Assembly: GCA_937967805.1 (NCBI GenBank)
Contig: CALBTC010000383.1
Span: 1 to 31,971, forward strand
Source: an uncultured Anaerolineaceae bacterium
GTDB taxonomy: Bacteria > Chloroflexota > Anaerolineae > Promineifilales > Promineifilaceae
DNA length: 31,971 nucleotides
Reading direction: 5' to 3'
The number at the start of each line of letters is the position of its first letter. Position 1 is the stretch's first letter. A program made the translations under genes and the position numbers. Under the pieces are notes generated by a model. That model saw only the letters and a list, made by a program, of their open reading frames with translations, did no database searches and was not told the origin of the DNA. This document shows positions 15,610 to 23,689 of this stretch, piece after piece.

Positions 15610-16578
15610 TTAGTTATGCGCCGGGGCAATGAACGTATGCCCCACCAGCCCATCGTTCATGGAGAATAGGCCCGTTTGCCAGATGCGGCGAATGGTCAGG
15701 AACGGGGCAATGGCCGCGTGTTCATTATCAGAAAGCTGGCGCTGCGAATAATAGCCGGCAAAAAACGCTTCCGACAAATCGGCTGAGCTATTGTGAATCA
15801 AGTTCGTATTGAACAAGAACACGGCAATGTCATACGCACGCCAGCCAGGGCCGCACCAATCAAAATTAAAAAAGGTGGGCTGATTATCATCGGTAAAGAA
15901 CACACTGCCGCTGTGAAAATCACCGCCAATCGGTCCCCAACCATCGGGCGTGTACTCCTCGTTGGCAATCAAATCTTCAATTTCTTCTTTGGCCTCCTCA
16001 GCCGAAATCATCAAGATTTCCAGATCGTCGGCCCGGTCTTCATCCCAATATTGTTTGATGCGCTCGATTGGCTTATCAACCAAAAACTCCAAATTCATCG
16101 GCTGGCGTTCATAACTTTTTTCGTAATCATTAGAAGCCAGATGAATGCGCGCCATTTCCCGCCCCATCACAAAAAGCTGCTCTTCATTTTGAATGGACAT
16201 TGGCCGTCCTGGAGCCAGGCTAAACAGCGCATAATAGCGCAACCCTTCCGGCGCATTGAGGCTGCTCAGCAAACCGCCGTCGGCACGGGGGATGGGATAA
16301 GAGACGGGCAAACCGGCGTTGTGTAAAAAGTTGAGCCAATCGACCTCGTACAAATAGTCAGATTCCTGGCGATCCAGCCGGGTGCCCAGTTGATAAACAC
16401 GCACAACAAACTTCTCGCCATTGCCGGTGGTCACTAAATAATGGTCATTATCTTGCGTGCGTACCATTTTGCTAAACATCTGGCAGCGCACCGGTTCCTC
16501 CAGTTTATAATCAGCGGCAATCAGGTCAGCCAGGGCATCGGCCGCCACAAATGAGCGCACTACGCGGATTTGGTTCAT
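15610..16578 (-). CDS. Aminoglycoside phosphotransferase-fold kinase
   Basis: This 322-residue protein has the APH/choline-kinase fold. The catalytic Asp220 is in GGDFHSGS and the metal-binding Asp240 in FFNFDWCG, although the Asn of the usual HGDxHxxN motif is Ser225. The N-lobe contains EKFVVRVYQLG and a conserved YYALFSLAPGRPM hinge. The family phosphorylates small hydroxyl compounds; homoserine-kinase-II-like members are similar in layout. The ATG at 16578 is chosen because GGGAGA lies 8 nt upstream. Six bp separate it from the carboxylase start, so they share a transcript, which hints at a metabolic and not a resistance role. Confidence 0.82.
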   Translation of the reverse strand: MNQIRVVRSFVAADALADLIAADYKLEEPVRCQMFSKMVRTQDNDHYLVTTGNGEKFVVRVYQLGTRLDRQESDYLYEVDWLNFLHNAGLPVSYPIPRADGGLLSSLNAPEGLRYYALFSLAPGRPMSIQNEEQLFVMGREMARIHLASNDYEKSYERQPMNLEFLVDKPIERIKQYWDEDRADDLEILMISAEEAKEEIEDLIANEEYTPDGWGPIGGDFHSGSVFFTDDNQPTFFNFDWCGPGWRAYDIAVFLFNTNLIHNSSADLSEAFFAGYYSQRQLSDNEHAAIAPFLTIRRIWQTGLFSMNDGLVGHTFIAPAHN

Positions 16579-16619
16579 GTTGTTTTCTCCCATTTTGTCG
16601 GTAATCGATTATCCGTTAT

Positions 16620-16671
16620 CGGTAATCGGTGAACCGTAATCAGTGCCCAACTTACCGATCACCGATTACCG
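16620..16671. repeat. Inverted repeat of CGGTAATCGGTGA
   Basis: A 13-bp perfect inverted repeat (16620-16632 with 16659-16671) is embedded in a run of related short units (GGTAATCG, GTTATCGG, CCGTTCAC). It fills the gap between the ACAD stop and the kinase start and may fold in the mRNA as an intra-operon hairpin. Confidence 0.7.
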
Positions 16672-16682
16672 TTCACCGTTCA

Positions 16683-17840
16683 CTATCTTGTCAAAATGCC
16701 TTCATACTTGGCAATGATGCCCAGCATAATTTCATCGGCGCCGGCGCCGATGGAGAGCAGGCGGGCGTCGCGGAAGTAGCGGGCCATCGGGTATTCTTCC
16801 ACGTAGCCCATGCCGCCGTGGAACTGGAGGCAGGTGTCGGCCACCTCGCGGGCCAGCCGCCCGGCTTTAAGTTTGGCCATCGACACTTCTTTGGTCATAT
16901 CTTCGCCGGCCACCAGCATGCGCGTACAATGGTACGCCAACTGGCGCAAAGCTTCCACTTCTGTGAGCAGTTCGCAAATTTTGAACTGAATCCACTGGTT
17001 GGCAATGAGTGGCTTACCGAACGTTTCGCGCTGGCGACAGTAGTCGATGGTCAGCCGCAAAATGCGCTCCATGCCGGAAACACCCATCACCGCACCGGCC
17101 AAACGCTCTTTCTGGAACTGCTTCATTTGCAGCATGAAGCCCATGCCTTCCGGGCCGATGCGGTGGCTTTGCGGCACGCGCACGTTGTCGAAGCTGAGGA
17201 TGGCAGTGTCGCTGCTGTGGTTGCCCAGCTTTTCCAGCTTACGGCTGACGCTAAAGCCGGGCACGTCCGTGGGCACGATAATAAGCGACATGCCTTTGAA
17301 GCCGGTCTCGTCGCTGGTGCGGGCCAGCAGGGTAAGATAGTCAGACTGGGTACCGCTGGTGATCCACATTTTGCTGCCGTTGATGATGTAGTCGTCGCCG
17401 TCGGCCACGGCGCGGGTTTGGATAGCGGCCACGTCGGAGCCGGCATTTGGTTCACTGACGGCGATGGAGAAGACGGCCGTTCCCGCCACGGCCGGCTGCA
17501 AAAACGTCTCTTTTTGCCAATCGGTGCCAAATTCGGCCAGGGCTGGGGTGGCCATGTCGGTTTGCACAGCGATGGCCATGGGTACGCCGGCACAGTGGGC
17601 ACGGCCGAGCTCTTCCAGCATCACCACCTGGTACCAGTAATCCAGCCCCATCCCGCCGTACTCTTCGGGGTAAACGATGCCCAGCAACCCCAAATCCCCC
17701 ATCTTTTTGAAGAGTTCGTGTGCGGGAAAAACTCGTTCTTCTTCCCACGCCTCCACATTAGGATTAATCTCACTCTCTACAAACCGCCGCGCCGTCTGGC
17801 GTAACATCTCATGTTCATCATTAAAATATATAGAAGCCAT
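16683..17840 (-). CDS. Acyl-CoA dehydrogenase, isovaleryl-CoA dehydrogenase type
   Basis: This 385-residue FAD enzyme introduces an alpha,beta double bond in an acyl-CoA. The family landmarks are present: YGGMGLDY, FSIAVSEPNAGSD, ITSGTQSDY, RETFGKPL and FHGGMGYVEEYPMARYFRD. The C-terminal catalytic Glu position of most members is Ala366 (IGAGADEI). A Glu occurs instead at 245 (FQKERLAGA), where isovaleryl-CoA and long-chain dehydrogenases place their base. With the biotin-dependent carboxylase downstream this fits leucine or branched-chain acyl-CoA oxidation; a citronellyl-CoA-like substrate is an alternative. TAGGAGAA precedes the ATG. Confidence 0.93.
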   Translation of the reverse strand: MASIYFNDEHEMLRQTARRFVESEINPNVEAWEEERVFPAHELFKKMGDLGLLGIVYPEEYGGMGLDYWYQVVMLEELGRAHCAGVPMAIAVQTDMATPALAEFGTDWQKETFLQPAVAGTAVFSIAVSEPNAGSDVAAIQTRAVADGDDYIINGSKMWITSGTQSDYLTLLARTSDETGFKGMSLIIVPTDVPGFSVSRKLEKLGNHSSDTAILSFDNVRVPQSHRIGPEGMGFMLQMKQFQKERLAGAVMGVSGMERILRLTIDYCRQRETFGKPLIANQWIQFKICELLTEVEALRQLAYHCTRMLVAGEDMTKEVSMAKLKAGRLAREVADTCLQFHGGMGYVEEYPMARYFRDARLLSIGAGADEIMLGIIAKYEGILTR

Positions 17841-17861
17841 GATGTTCTCCTAATTTTTTTA

Positions 17862-17898
17862 GTTTGCAAGTTTGCAAGTGGGCAAGTTTGCAAGTTGC
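17862..17898 (+). repeat. Left array of octamer GTTTGCAA
   Basis: Four and a half direct copies (GTTTGCAA, GTTTGCAA, GTGGGCAA, GTTTGCAA, GTTGC) abut the stop codon of the four-helix-bundle gene and lie 22 bp from the ACAD start. The same unit recurs in opposite orientation on the other side of the four-helix gene. Confidence 0.85.
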
Positions 17899-18321
17899 TT
17901 ACTTCTTCTTGAATTGGTTTTGCTTTCCAATGTTTGGAGCAATCAGAGCAATTATTTCGTCCAACAATTTTATTCGATGATTGAGAACTTCCTTTGCAAA
18001 CAGTTTACGACCTTTCCAATACCAACCTCGTGACTCTCTAGCTTCACCGAATGCAATTTTGAGTCGACAAGCGTAATCACGGCCGTATCCACGGCCAAAT
18101 CCTTCCTCAATGTTGGCACTTATTGAACCGACACTTCGGGTAAGTTGTCTAGCGATAGCTTTACCCCGCTCGTCTGCCAATAGATATTCGCAACCTTCCC
18201 ACATAAGATCATAAGCAAACAATGCTTTTTGGTAAGCCAAAAAATTCCAAAGCGGATCCTTACGAATTGAGGAATGTACTCTCTGTATCCAATCTTCAAA
18301 ACTCATTGGTTTATGACCCAT
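17899..18321 (-). CDS. Four-helix-bundle protein (23S rRNA intervening-sequence protein family)
   Basis: The 140-residue protein belongs to the S23/four-helix-bundle family first known from inserts in 23S rRNA genes and related in fold to the Avd accessory protein of retroelements. The hallmark segment is TRSVGSISANIEEGFGRGYG near residues 80-99, preceded by YQKALFAYDLMWEG and followed by RLKIAFGEARESRGWYW. It binds nucleic acid in studied relatives; its role here is unknown. GGGAG lies 7 nt before the ATG at 18321. Both ends are enclosed by inverted octamer arrays, which suggests that the gene and arrays form a cassette inserted between the ACAD and LLM genes. Confidence 0.9.
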   Translation of the reverse strand: MGHKPMSFEDWIQRVHSSIRKDPLWNFLAYQKALFAYDLMWEGCEYLLADERGKAIARQLTRSVGSISANIEEGFGRGYGRDYACRLKIAFGEARESRGWYWKGRKLFAKEVLNHRIKLLDEIIALIAPNIGKQNQFKKK

Positions 18322-18348
18322 GCTAACTCCCAGTTATTCTCGTGACAC

Positions 18349-18412
18349 CACTTGCAACTTGCAAACCTGCCACTTGCAAACTCGCTACTCGCCCACTCGC
18401 AAACTGGCAAAC
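18349..18412 (-). repeat. Right array of the octamer, inverted relative to the left array
   Basis: About eight copies, several degenerate, of CTTGCAAA (reverse complement of TTTGCAAG) run from just upstream of the four-helix gene into the end of the LLM gene. Intact units are seen at about 18351-18365 and 18373-18380, with variants such as CTCGCAAA and CTGGCAAA to the right. The last eight codons of the LLM gene are written by this array. Confidence 0.85.
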
Positions 18413-19416
18413 CCCTGAATGCTTGCCCGCCAACCCGACTGATTTTCCGCTGGGGTGAAGGGGAGATAGTAGCTGACACGATCAAGCAACGTTCCATATT
18501 TTTGGTGGATAATTCCCGGCAGTTCCGCCCATGACCCACGCACAGCCATGATGTCCAAGATGTTGTCGTTGATGAGATTTGGCATGGTGGCCCATTGGCC
18601 ATCTCGGGCCAGTTGGCTGAGCTGCACGGCCGTATCCTCCCAGTCATGCAGTTCGGCCAACACGCGGTACGCCGGCGTGCTCAGGTAAAAGGAGATTTGC
18701 TGCTTGACGTGGTTTTCGGCCCATTGGGCGTAGTCAGGGTCGTCGGTGGGGATGGCGAAGACGGCCGTATTCAGCGAAATGTCCTGGCGGGAACGGCCGT
18801 TTTTCTGCAGGCCCGCTTCCAGGTGGGGCAAAGCAAACTCCTGCAAATATTTCACCGAATGCAGCGCGTGGATGTGCACACCGTCGCACAGTTCCCCAGC
18901 CAGCCGCAGCATCCCTTTGTTCACGGCGGCGATGTAGATGGGAATGTGTGGGTGATCAATGGGGCCGGGGTTGAAAAACGGGGTCATCAGCTGAAGCTTG
19001 AAATATTCGCCCACAAAATCGAGCGGCGTGCCGTTTTGCCAGCAGTCCCAAAAGGCGCGAGTGGCCAGAATCGTCTCGCGCATCTGCTTGAGCGGCTTGT
19101 CCCACGGCGCGCCCAGCCGCAGCCGGTTGTGGGCCTTCACCTGCGTGCCGAGGCCGAGAAGGAAACGGCCGTGGCTAAACCTGGCCAAATCCCAGGCCAT
19201 CAGGGCCAAAATGGCCGGCGTGCGCGGGAAAGCGACGGCTATGGCTGTTCCCAGTTGCAGCTTCTGACTGTGTTCCGCCCCCAGCAGCAGGGGGAAAAAG
19301 GGATCGTGGTTGGTTTCGGCCGTCCACAGCCCGTCAAAGCCAAGGGATTCGGCCGTTTGGGCCATCTGCGCCATTTCTTTCAGATCATGGGAAAGCAGGG
19401 TGAGATCAAATTTCAT
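18385..19416 (-). CDS. F420-dependent LLM-class oxidoreductase (TIGR03617-like)
   Basis: This 343-residue luciferase-like TIM-barrel protein has the family features of F420-dependent oxidoreductases: SLGFDGLWTAETNHDPFFPL near residues 24-43, LQLGTAIAVAFPRTP, RFLLGLGTQVKAHN and the IPIYIAAVNKGMLRLAGE strand. TIGR03617 members share the ETNHDPF and AVAF pattern. The natural substrate is unknown. The ATG at 19416 starts the core fold directly. Its C-terminus is odd: after SGWRASIQG, the final residues FASLRVGE are encoded by the octamer repeat array, so insertion of the four-helix cassette has probably replaced the native end. Confidence 0.87.
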   Translation of the reverse strand: MKFDLTLLSHDLKEMAQMAQTAESLGFDGLWTAETNHDPFFPLLLGAEHSQKLQLGTAIAVAFPRTPAILALMAWDLARFSHGRFLLGLGTQVKAHNRLRLGAPWDKPLKQMRETILATRAFWDCWQNGTPLDFVGEYFKLQLMTPFFNPGPIDHPHIPIYIAAVNKGMLRLAGELCDGVHIHALHSVKYLQEFALPHLEAGLQKNGRSRQDISLNTAVFAIPTDDPDYAQWAENHVKQQISFYLSTPAYRVLAELHDWEDTAVQLSQLARDGQWATMPNLINDNILDIMAVRGSWAELPGIIHQKYGTLLDRVSYYLPFTPAENQSGWRASIQGFASLRVGE

Positions 19417-19440
19417 GTTTGTTCAATCCTTCGATGGCCG

Positions 19441-19602
19441 GTAGGGGCGGGACAGGCGGGAAAGGATCGTGCCATGTAGAATGGCCGCTGCTCCCGCCTG
19501 TCTCGCCCAAATTGGTTGGCAAATGAACGTCTCTTGGGCGAGATGACGCGGAATTATCCTTTTCTGTTTACCCAGGGTTTCACCGCGCCATCCCGCCCCT
19601 AC
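19441..19602. mobile_element. 162-bp nested inverted-repeat element (MITE/REP-like)
   Basis: The element is bounded by 12-bp perfect terminal inverted repeats, GTAGGGGCGGGA (19441-19452) and TCCCGCCCCTAC (19591-19602). Inside are a 17-bp inverted repeat with one mismatch (19445-19461 with 19492-19508) and a 10-bp perfect one (TCTCGCCCAA 19501-19510 with 19534-19543). It carries no gene. It ends 12 bp from the stop codon of a REP-associated transposase gene, its most likely source of mobility. A shorter relative with the same GTAGGGGCGG ends occurs at 28602-28634. Confidence 0.65.
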
Positions 19603-19614
19603 GGTACGTGTTTT

Positions 19615-20079
19615 TTATGAATGGTATGTCATGTTGGCCAGAAGGGCATCCAGATTGTCTCGATCTTCTGCCCAACATGCCGGATTGTTAATGATATATT
19701 GCCTTGTTGCTTCCAATTCCCGTTCGTTACGAATGATACGTTCATAATAGCCACGCTGCCAAACCTTTGCCCCTTTGCTTTGGCGTAAATTATTGATGCG
19801 GGTGGTGACGGCCGTTTTATACCGCCCTACCACAACACCCAACGATCCGGCCAGGGCATTCTCAAACCCTCCCGCTGCTTTGGTCATGTCTGCCTGAAAC
19901 GGAAAATCTCTGAAATCAAACAAAATGTGTGCATGATTTGGCATCACCGTCGATTCATCCACAGCTACGTGTTGCGCATGTTTCTGTTCTGGAATTCGAG
20001 CTAAAGCATGACTGGCAATTTCCTGAAATTCCGGGGCGTTAAACAAGTTCTGCCGTTCAAAGGTGCAGATCGAGATACC
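19615..20079 (-). pseudogene. 5'-truncated REP-associated tyrosine transposase (IS200/RAYT family)
   Basis: The open frame carries the HUH-type motif MPNHAHILF and the C-terminal RAYT signature, WQRGYYERIIRNEREL followed by RQYIINNPACW, whose Tyr is the expected nucleophile. A TTG at 20046 could start translation, but recognisable family sequence continues upstream as ISICTFERQNLFN to about 20079. There it runs straight into the end of the NACHT-FGE gene in a different frame. The first 25-30 residues of the family are missing, and no proper start or RBS is present. The remaining catalytic part is intact. It lies next to the 162-bp inverted-repeat element. Confidence 0.75.
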
Positions 20080-22873
20080 ACGATCCGCCGCGCACCGCCC
20101 GTCTAGTTCTAAATTCTGAATCGAGATTCTCTACCCATTCCCACACATTTCCTAACACATCATCGGCACCGCACACCGCCTGGCCTGCCGGGAACATGCC
20201 AACGGCCGAAGTCCGGCGCAATCCCGCTTCATCCGTATTGGCATGATCGGCCAACCATTCGTCACCCCAGGGGTATTTACGACGATCCGTGGATCCCGCT
20301 GCCCGTTCCCACTCAGCTTCGCCGGGCAGGCGATAGCTACCAGATGTTGTCTGGCTCAACCAGTTACAAAAGGCTTCCGCTTCATACCAACTTACGCCCA
20401 CCACCGGCTGGTTTGCCTGGTTATAATCTGGATTTTGCCAATAACGCGGCTCCATCCATTTTTCTTCTTCCTTCCAGCGCCAACCCTCATTAGACCAGCA
20501 GCTGCGCCATTTTTCGGTATAACCGCCATCTTCCACAAAGAAACGATATTGCGCGTTTGTCGCCGGGTATTTGGCAATGGCAAACGGTTGCAACGTAATC
20601 GTTTCATCCTTCTCGCGCAGCGTGTACTGCTCCGGCTCGGTGATCACCGGCAGCATCAGCGGCTCTTTGCTGCAAACTCCGGGTCGCGGATCACCTAATG
20701 CTGCCAATGCCGTGCCTGCTTCGGCCCGCTGTTGAACTGTCAACCGTCCCTGATCCAGCAAAGCAGCCAACAATTTTTGCAAACGGGGCAGCAGTTCCTG
20801 GCCCACCTCATCCATTTGCAATGCATTGAGTCCCACCACAACCGCCATTTCACCCGCCAGCCACACGCGCTGCCAGGCAGCACCGTCTTTGGCTTCCGGT
20901 TCTTTTATAGGGCAAACGTCATTGATGCCATCCACCGCCTTTTCCCGGTTTTTCTGATTAAAAACAAGCGTCCCGGCTGCCAGGTTCAACACCTCGCGCC
21001 AACTGTCACTTTTGGCTGCCAGTTTTGCCGCCTCCCGACCAAATCGGCGCTGGCTGGCCAAACGGCAGGCTGCCAGATACTCCTGAAAAGTCCGGTGGGG
21101 AAAGGTAAACATGCGTTCATCCTGGCCACCCCGCCCAATGAGCAAATGGGCACGCCGTTCCGTATACTCCACAAACTGCTCGGCTTTAGCGTAGCTGCCG
21201 CCCAGGAAGTTTCGAGCAATCCGCATCACTTCGCTTTCGGGAATATCGGCGGCTTCGTCCCGTGCAGCCTGCTGGCTGTGGGCCTGCCAGCCAATCTCCC
21301 ATAGCAGCCGCTCCAGATTTTCCTGAGTGGTGCCCAATTGGGCCAGTACACTGGGTAGTTCTTCTGCTTGTTCTGCTTCTTTGTGCCGCTGCCAGCGCAG
21401 CAGCAGCGTTTCCACACACTGCTGGTACAGTTTAGCCCGTTCATCGGGCAAGGTGCAGTAATAGGTCTGCACCAGCGCCATGATCGTCAGCAGCATCGGG
21501 TTTTGCGCCAGCGGCCGCAGCCCTTCTCAACGGGAGGCTGCTTTCAGCTGCCGGGTCATCGCCGCTGATTTTTCTGGGGTCAGTTCACCCAAAGCATCCA
21601 GACCACCATACCACCGGCCAATGAAGTCATCAATTTGCTGTTCATTAAACGGTTCGATTGTTCGAAACGGCACATTTGGCGCTTCTTCACGATTAAAAGA
21701 AAGAATGCGGCAGGTTGTCACCCAACGATTGCCACCGTATACACCCGCATCATGTGCTTGCAACACCTGCCAGATTTTTGGCCTTTGGCCAACAGGCACT
21801 TCGTCCACGCCGTCTAGCAAAAAGATCAATTCACCCTGCTGCCCTTTTCTTTGCAGCACGGCTGTAGCCTGGGTCAAATCTTGCTTTTCTAGCTGTCCAG
21901 CCACAAATTCCCAAACGGCCGTTGCAGAAGCCGGATCAAAACCGGCCGACGCCAAATCACGCAGATTGAGCAAAATCGGTACAGGCCAGGGTGCACGCCA
22001 AAATTCAAGCCTCATTTCCGGCTGCTTATCTTTTGACTCTACAGCAGTTAACTTTTTTCGCTCGTCCTCCTGCAAGATTTTACTTTGGCTCCAGGCCAAA
22101 TTCTGCGCCCAATCTGCTTCCGGTTCTAAAGCGGCATGTACCAACAAATAAGCCAAATAGCGCAGCAAAGTTTACTTGCCAGAACCGGGATCACCTAAAA
22201 GAATCAACTTAGGCGTATGGTAAACATGACCAATCGCGGCACGGCGTTCCCAGCCTTCTTCTTTTCCCGATTTGGGAATTGCAAAGGTGGTTGATGCTCC
22301 AGCATTCAAAGAGATAAAAACCTGGTGCAAGGAAAGCTGGGTGCTTTCACGTCCGCTGGGATCCAGGGGACCAAGGGGTAAGCGACCGGTTTGCCGGGCA
22401 ACTGTTTCTAGGTAAATCTTCAGGGCAGCGTCGTGATCGGTCTGTGCCAGCAGCTGGCCAATTTCCTCTATTTTGGCCAGCAGTTCCTGGTGGCGGTCGG
22501 CGTCTCGCTCTTCCAATATGCGAGTCGCACGGTAAAATTCCTGTTCCGTCAGGTAATCGGTGGGCTTCACCTGGGTAAAGGCGTCTTCTACCATTTGCTG
22601 GATGTCGCCCGCCGTAAGTTTTTCTTCTTTGTCTTGGGCCACGCGGTCAATCAGTCCGGCCAGTACATCACCGCCAATCTTGTCGATTAGCTGCCCAATC
22701 AGGGGGGAAGCGGCGACAACGGCCGTTACATCTCTCCCAGCCACGGCATAAATAGTGGCAGCGGCCGTACCGTAAAGCAGCACCTGCGCCGAGCCTTTGG
22801 CCACATTTTGCGGCGAAAGTGCCGCGAGGATGCGTTCTAACGCCCGCTTTTCTTTTGGATTTTCATTTGCCAT
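20057..22873 (-). pseudogene. NACHT NTPase with C-terminal formylglycine-generating-enzyme domain, multiply inactivated
   Basis: One frame of about 939 codons encodes a helical N-terminal domain (about 1-230), a NACHT ATPase and a C-terminal FGE/SUMF1-like domain (PFAIAKYPATNAQYRFF, YRLPGEAEWERAA, DVLGNVWEWVEN, VRGGSW). It is interrupted twice without any frameshift. A TAA at 22172-22174 replaces the Ser/Thr codon of Walker A (GDPGSGK-stop-TLLRYL), and a TGA at 21527-21529 sits before EGLRPLAQNPMLLT. Walker B, FLLDGVDEVP, is preserved. The 3' end stops just after VRGGSWYLD, where the sequence becomes a truncated transposase, so the last roughly 40 residues of the FGE fold are lost. NACHT proteins of this kind act in anti-phage defence, and this copy is dead unless recoded. 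GGAGGG precedes the ATG at 22873. Confidence 0.88.
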
Positions 22874-22955
22874 ATTTTTCCCTCCAGACACTTTTTTATG
22901 TTACCCTATTTGGGGAGAAAAATCTGGTTTTGCGATTAAATGATAAGGTTTTGTC

Positions 22956-23525
22956 ATGGAGAATGAGCGCAATAAATCGTTGTCCGCACAAATCACAGCA
23001 GATGACTTCTATAATATGCCTGATCATGGTGGCTATAATGAGCTTGTGCGTGGAAAACTGATGCCAACCACGCCGAATAACACAAAAATAGGGCTCGTCA
23101 TTATGCAACTGGCAGTTGCTCTCGGGAACTTTGCGAATAGCCGACAACTTGGAATCTTTTTTGCAGCTAGAACTGGATTTACGCTTCAGCAAAACCCTGA
23201 CACGGTAAGGGCACCGGATGTGGCCTTTGTTGCTCAAAGCCGCATTCCTGAAGAAGGCGTGCCCGAAACCGGTTTTTGGGCCATCGCGCCCGATCTGGTG
23301 GCTGAAGTGGTTTCGCCTAATGACCGCATGACCGAAATTCAGGACAAGGTGACCGATTACCTGGCCGCCGGCGTGCGGCTGGTCTGGGTGGTCGATCCCA
23401 AAACCGAAACGGTGACGGTTTACCAATCGCTTAAGCAAGTAAAAGTTCTGGTCGCTGAGGATGTGCTGGAAGGCGAGGACGTTTTGCCAGGATTTGAACT
23501 CGCTCTAAAAAAACTTTTTAGTTGA
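22956..23525 (+). CDS. Uma2-family putative restriction endonuclease (DUF820)
   Basis: This 189-residue protein has the PD-(D/E)XK-like core of Uma2 proteins: ELVRGKLMPTTP near residue 29, VRAPDVAFVAQS, and APDLVAEVVSPNDRMTEIQDK followed by DYLAAGVRLVWVVDP. The family is very abundant in Chloroflexota and cyanobacteria, often in many copies per genome, and its true function is not settled. It is transcribed divergently from the broken NACHT gene with 82 bp between the starts, so any promoter must lie in that short gap. Confidence 0.9.
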   Translation: MENERNKSLSAQITADDFYNMPDHGGYNELVRGKLMPTTPNNTKIGLVIMQLAVALGNFANSRQLGIFFAARTGFTLQQNPDTVRAPDVAFVAQSRIPEEGVPETGFWAIAPDLVAEVVSPNDRMTEIQDKVTDYLAAGVRLVWVVDPKTETVTVYQSLKQVKVLVAEDVLEGEDVLPGFELALKKLFS

Positions 23526-23689
23526 TTGCCACGCCAGTCAAAAAATCACGTTTCACGCATCACTCAAACCCTCTAAACTCTAAAATCAACCGCGCAGTCG
23601 TCAACCTGTCGTCAGACGGCCGTAGGGCAATATTCTGATTTACCTGCTATTCTGCCATCGTTGAGAACTTATTTTCCAGGAGAAGTTTT

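Noticed and set aside
15610..16578. Aminoglycoside resistance gene
   Set aside because: Only the fold is shared; the gene sits in a metabolic operon and the HGDxHxxN motif is altered.
16629..17804. Long + strand open frame of 391 codons across the ACAD gene
   Set aside because: It is antisense to a clearly conserved acyl-CoA dehydrogenase and shows His/Ala-rich translation typical of a shadow frame.
17899..18321. Diversity-generating retroelement accessory protein (Avd)
   Set aside because: No reverse transcriptase, template repeat or variable repeat is found in the window.
17862..18412. Octamer arrays as a CRISPR array
   Set aside because: The units are 8 bp and contiguous with no spacers of constant length.
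18595..19479. Long + strand open frame of 294 codons across the LLM gene
   Set aside because: It is a shadow of the LLM oxidoreductase on the other strand, with no recognisable motif.
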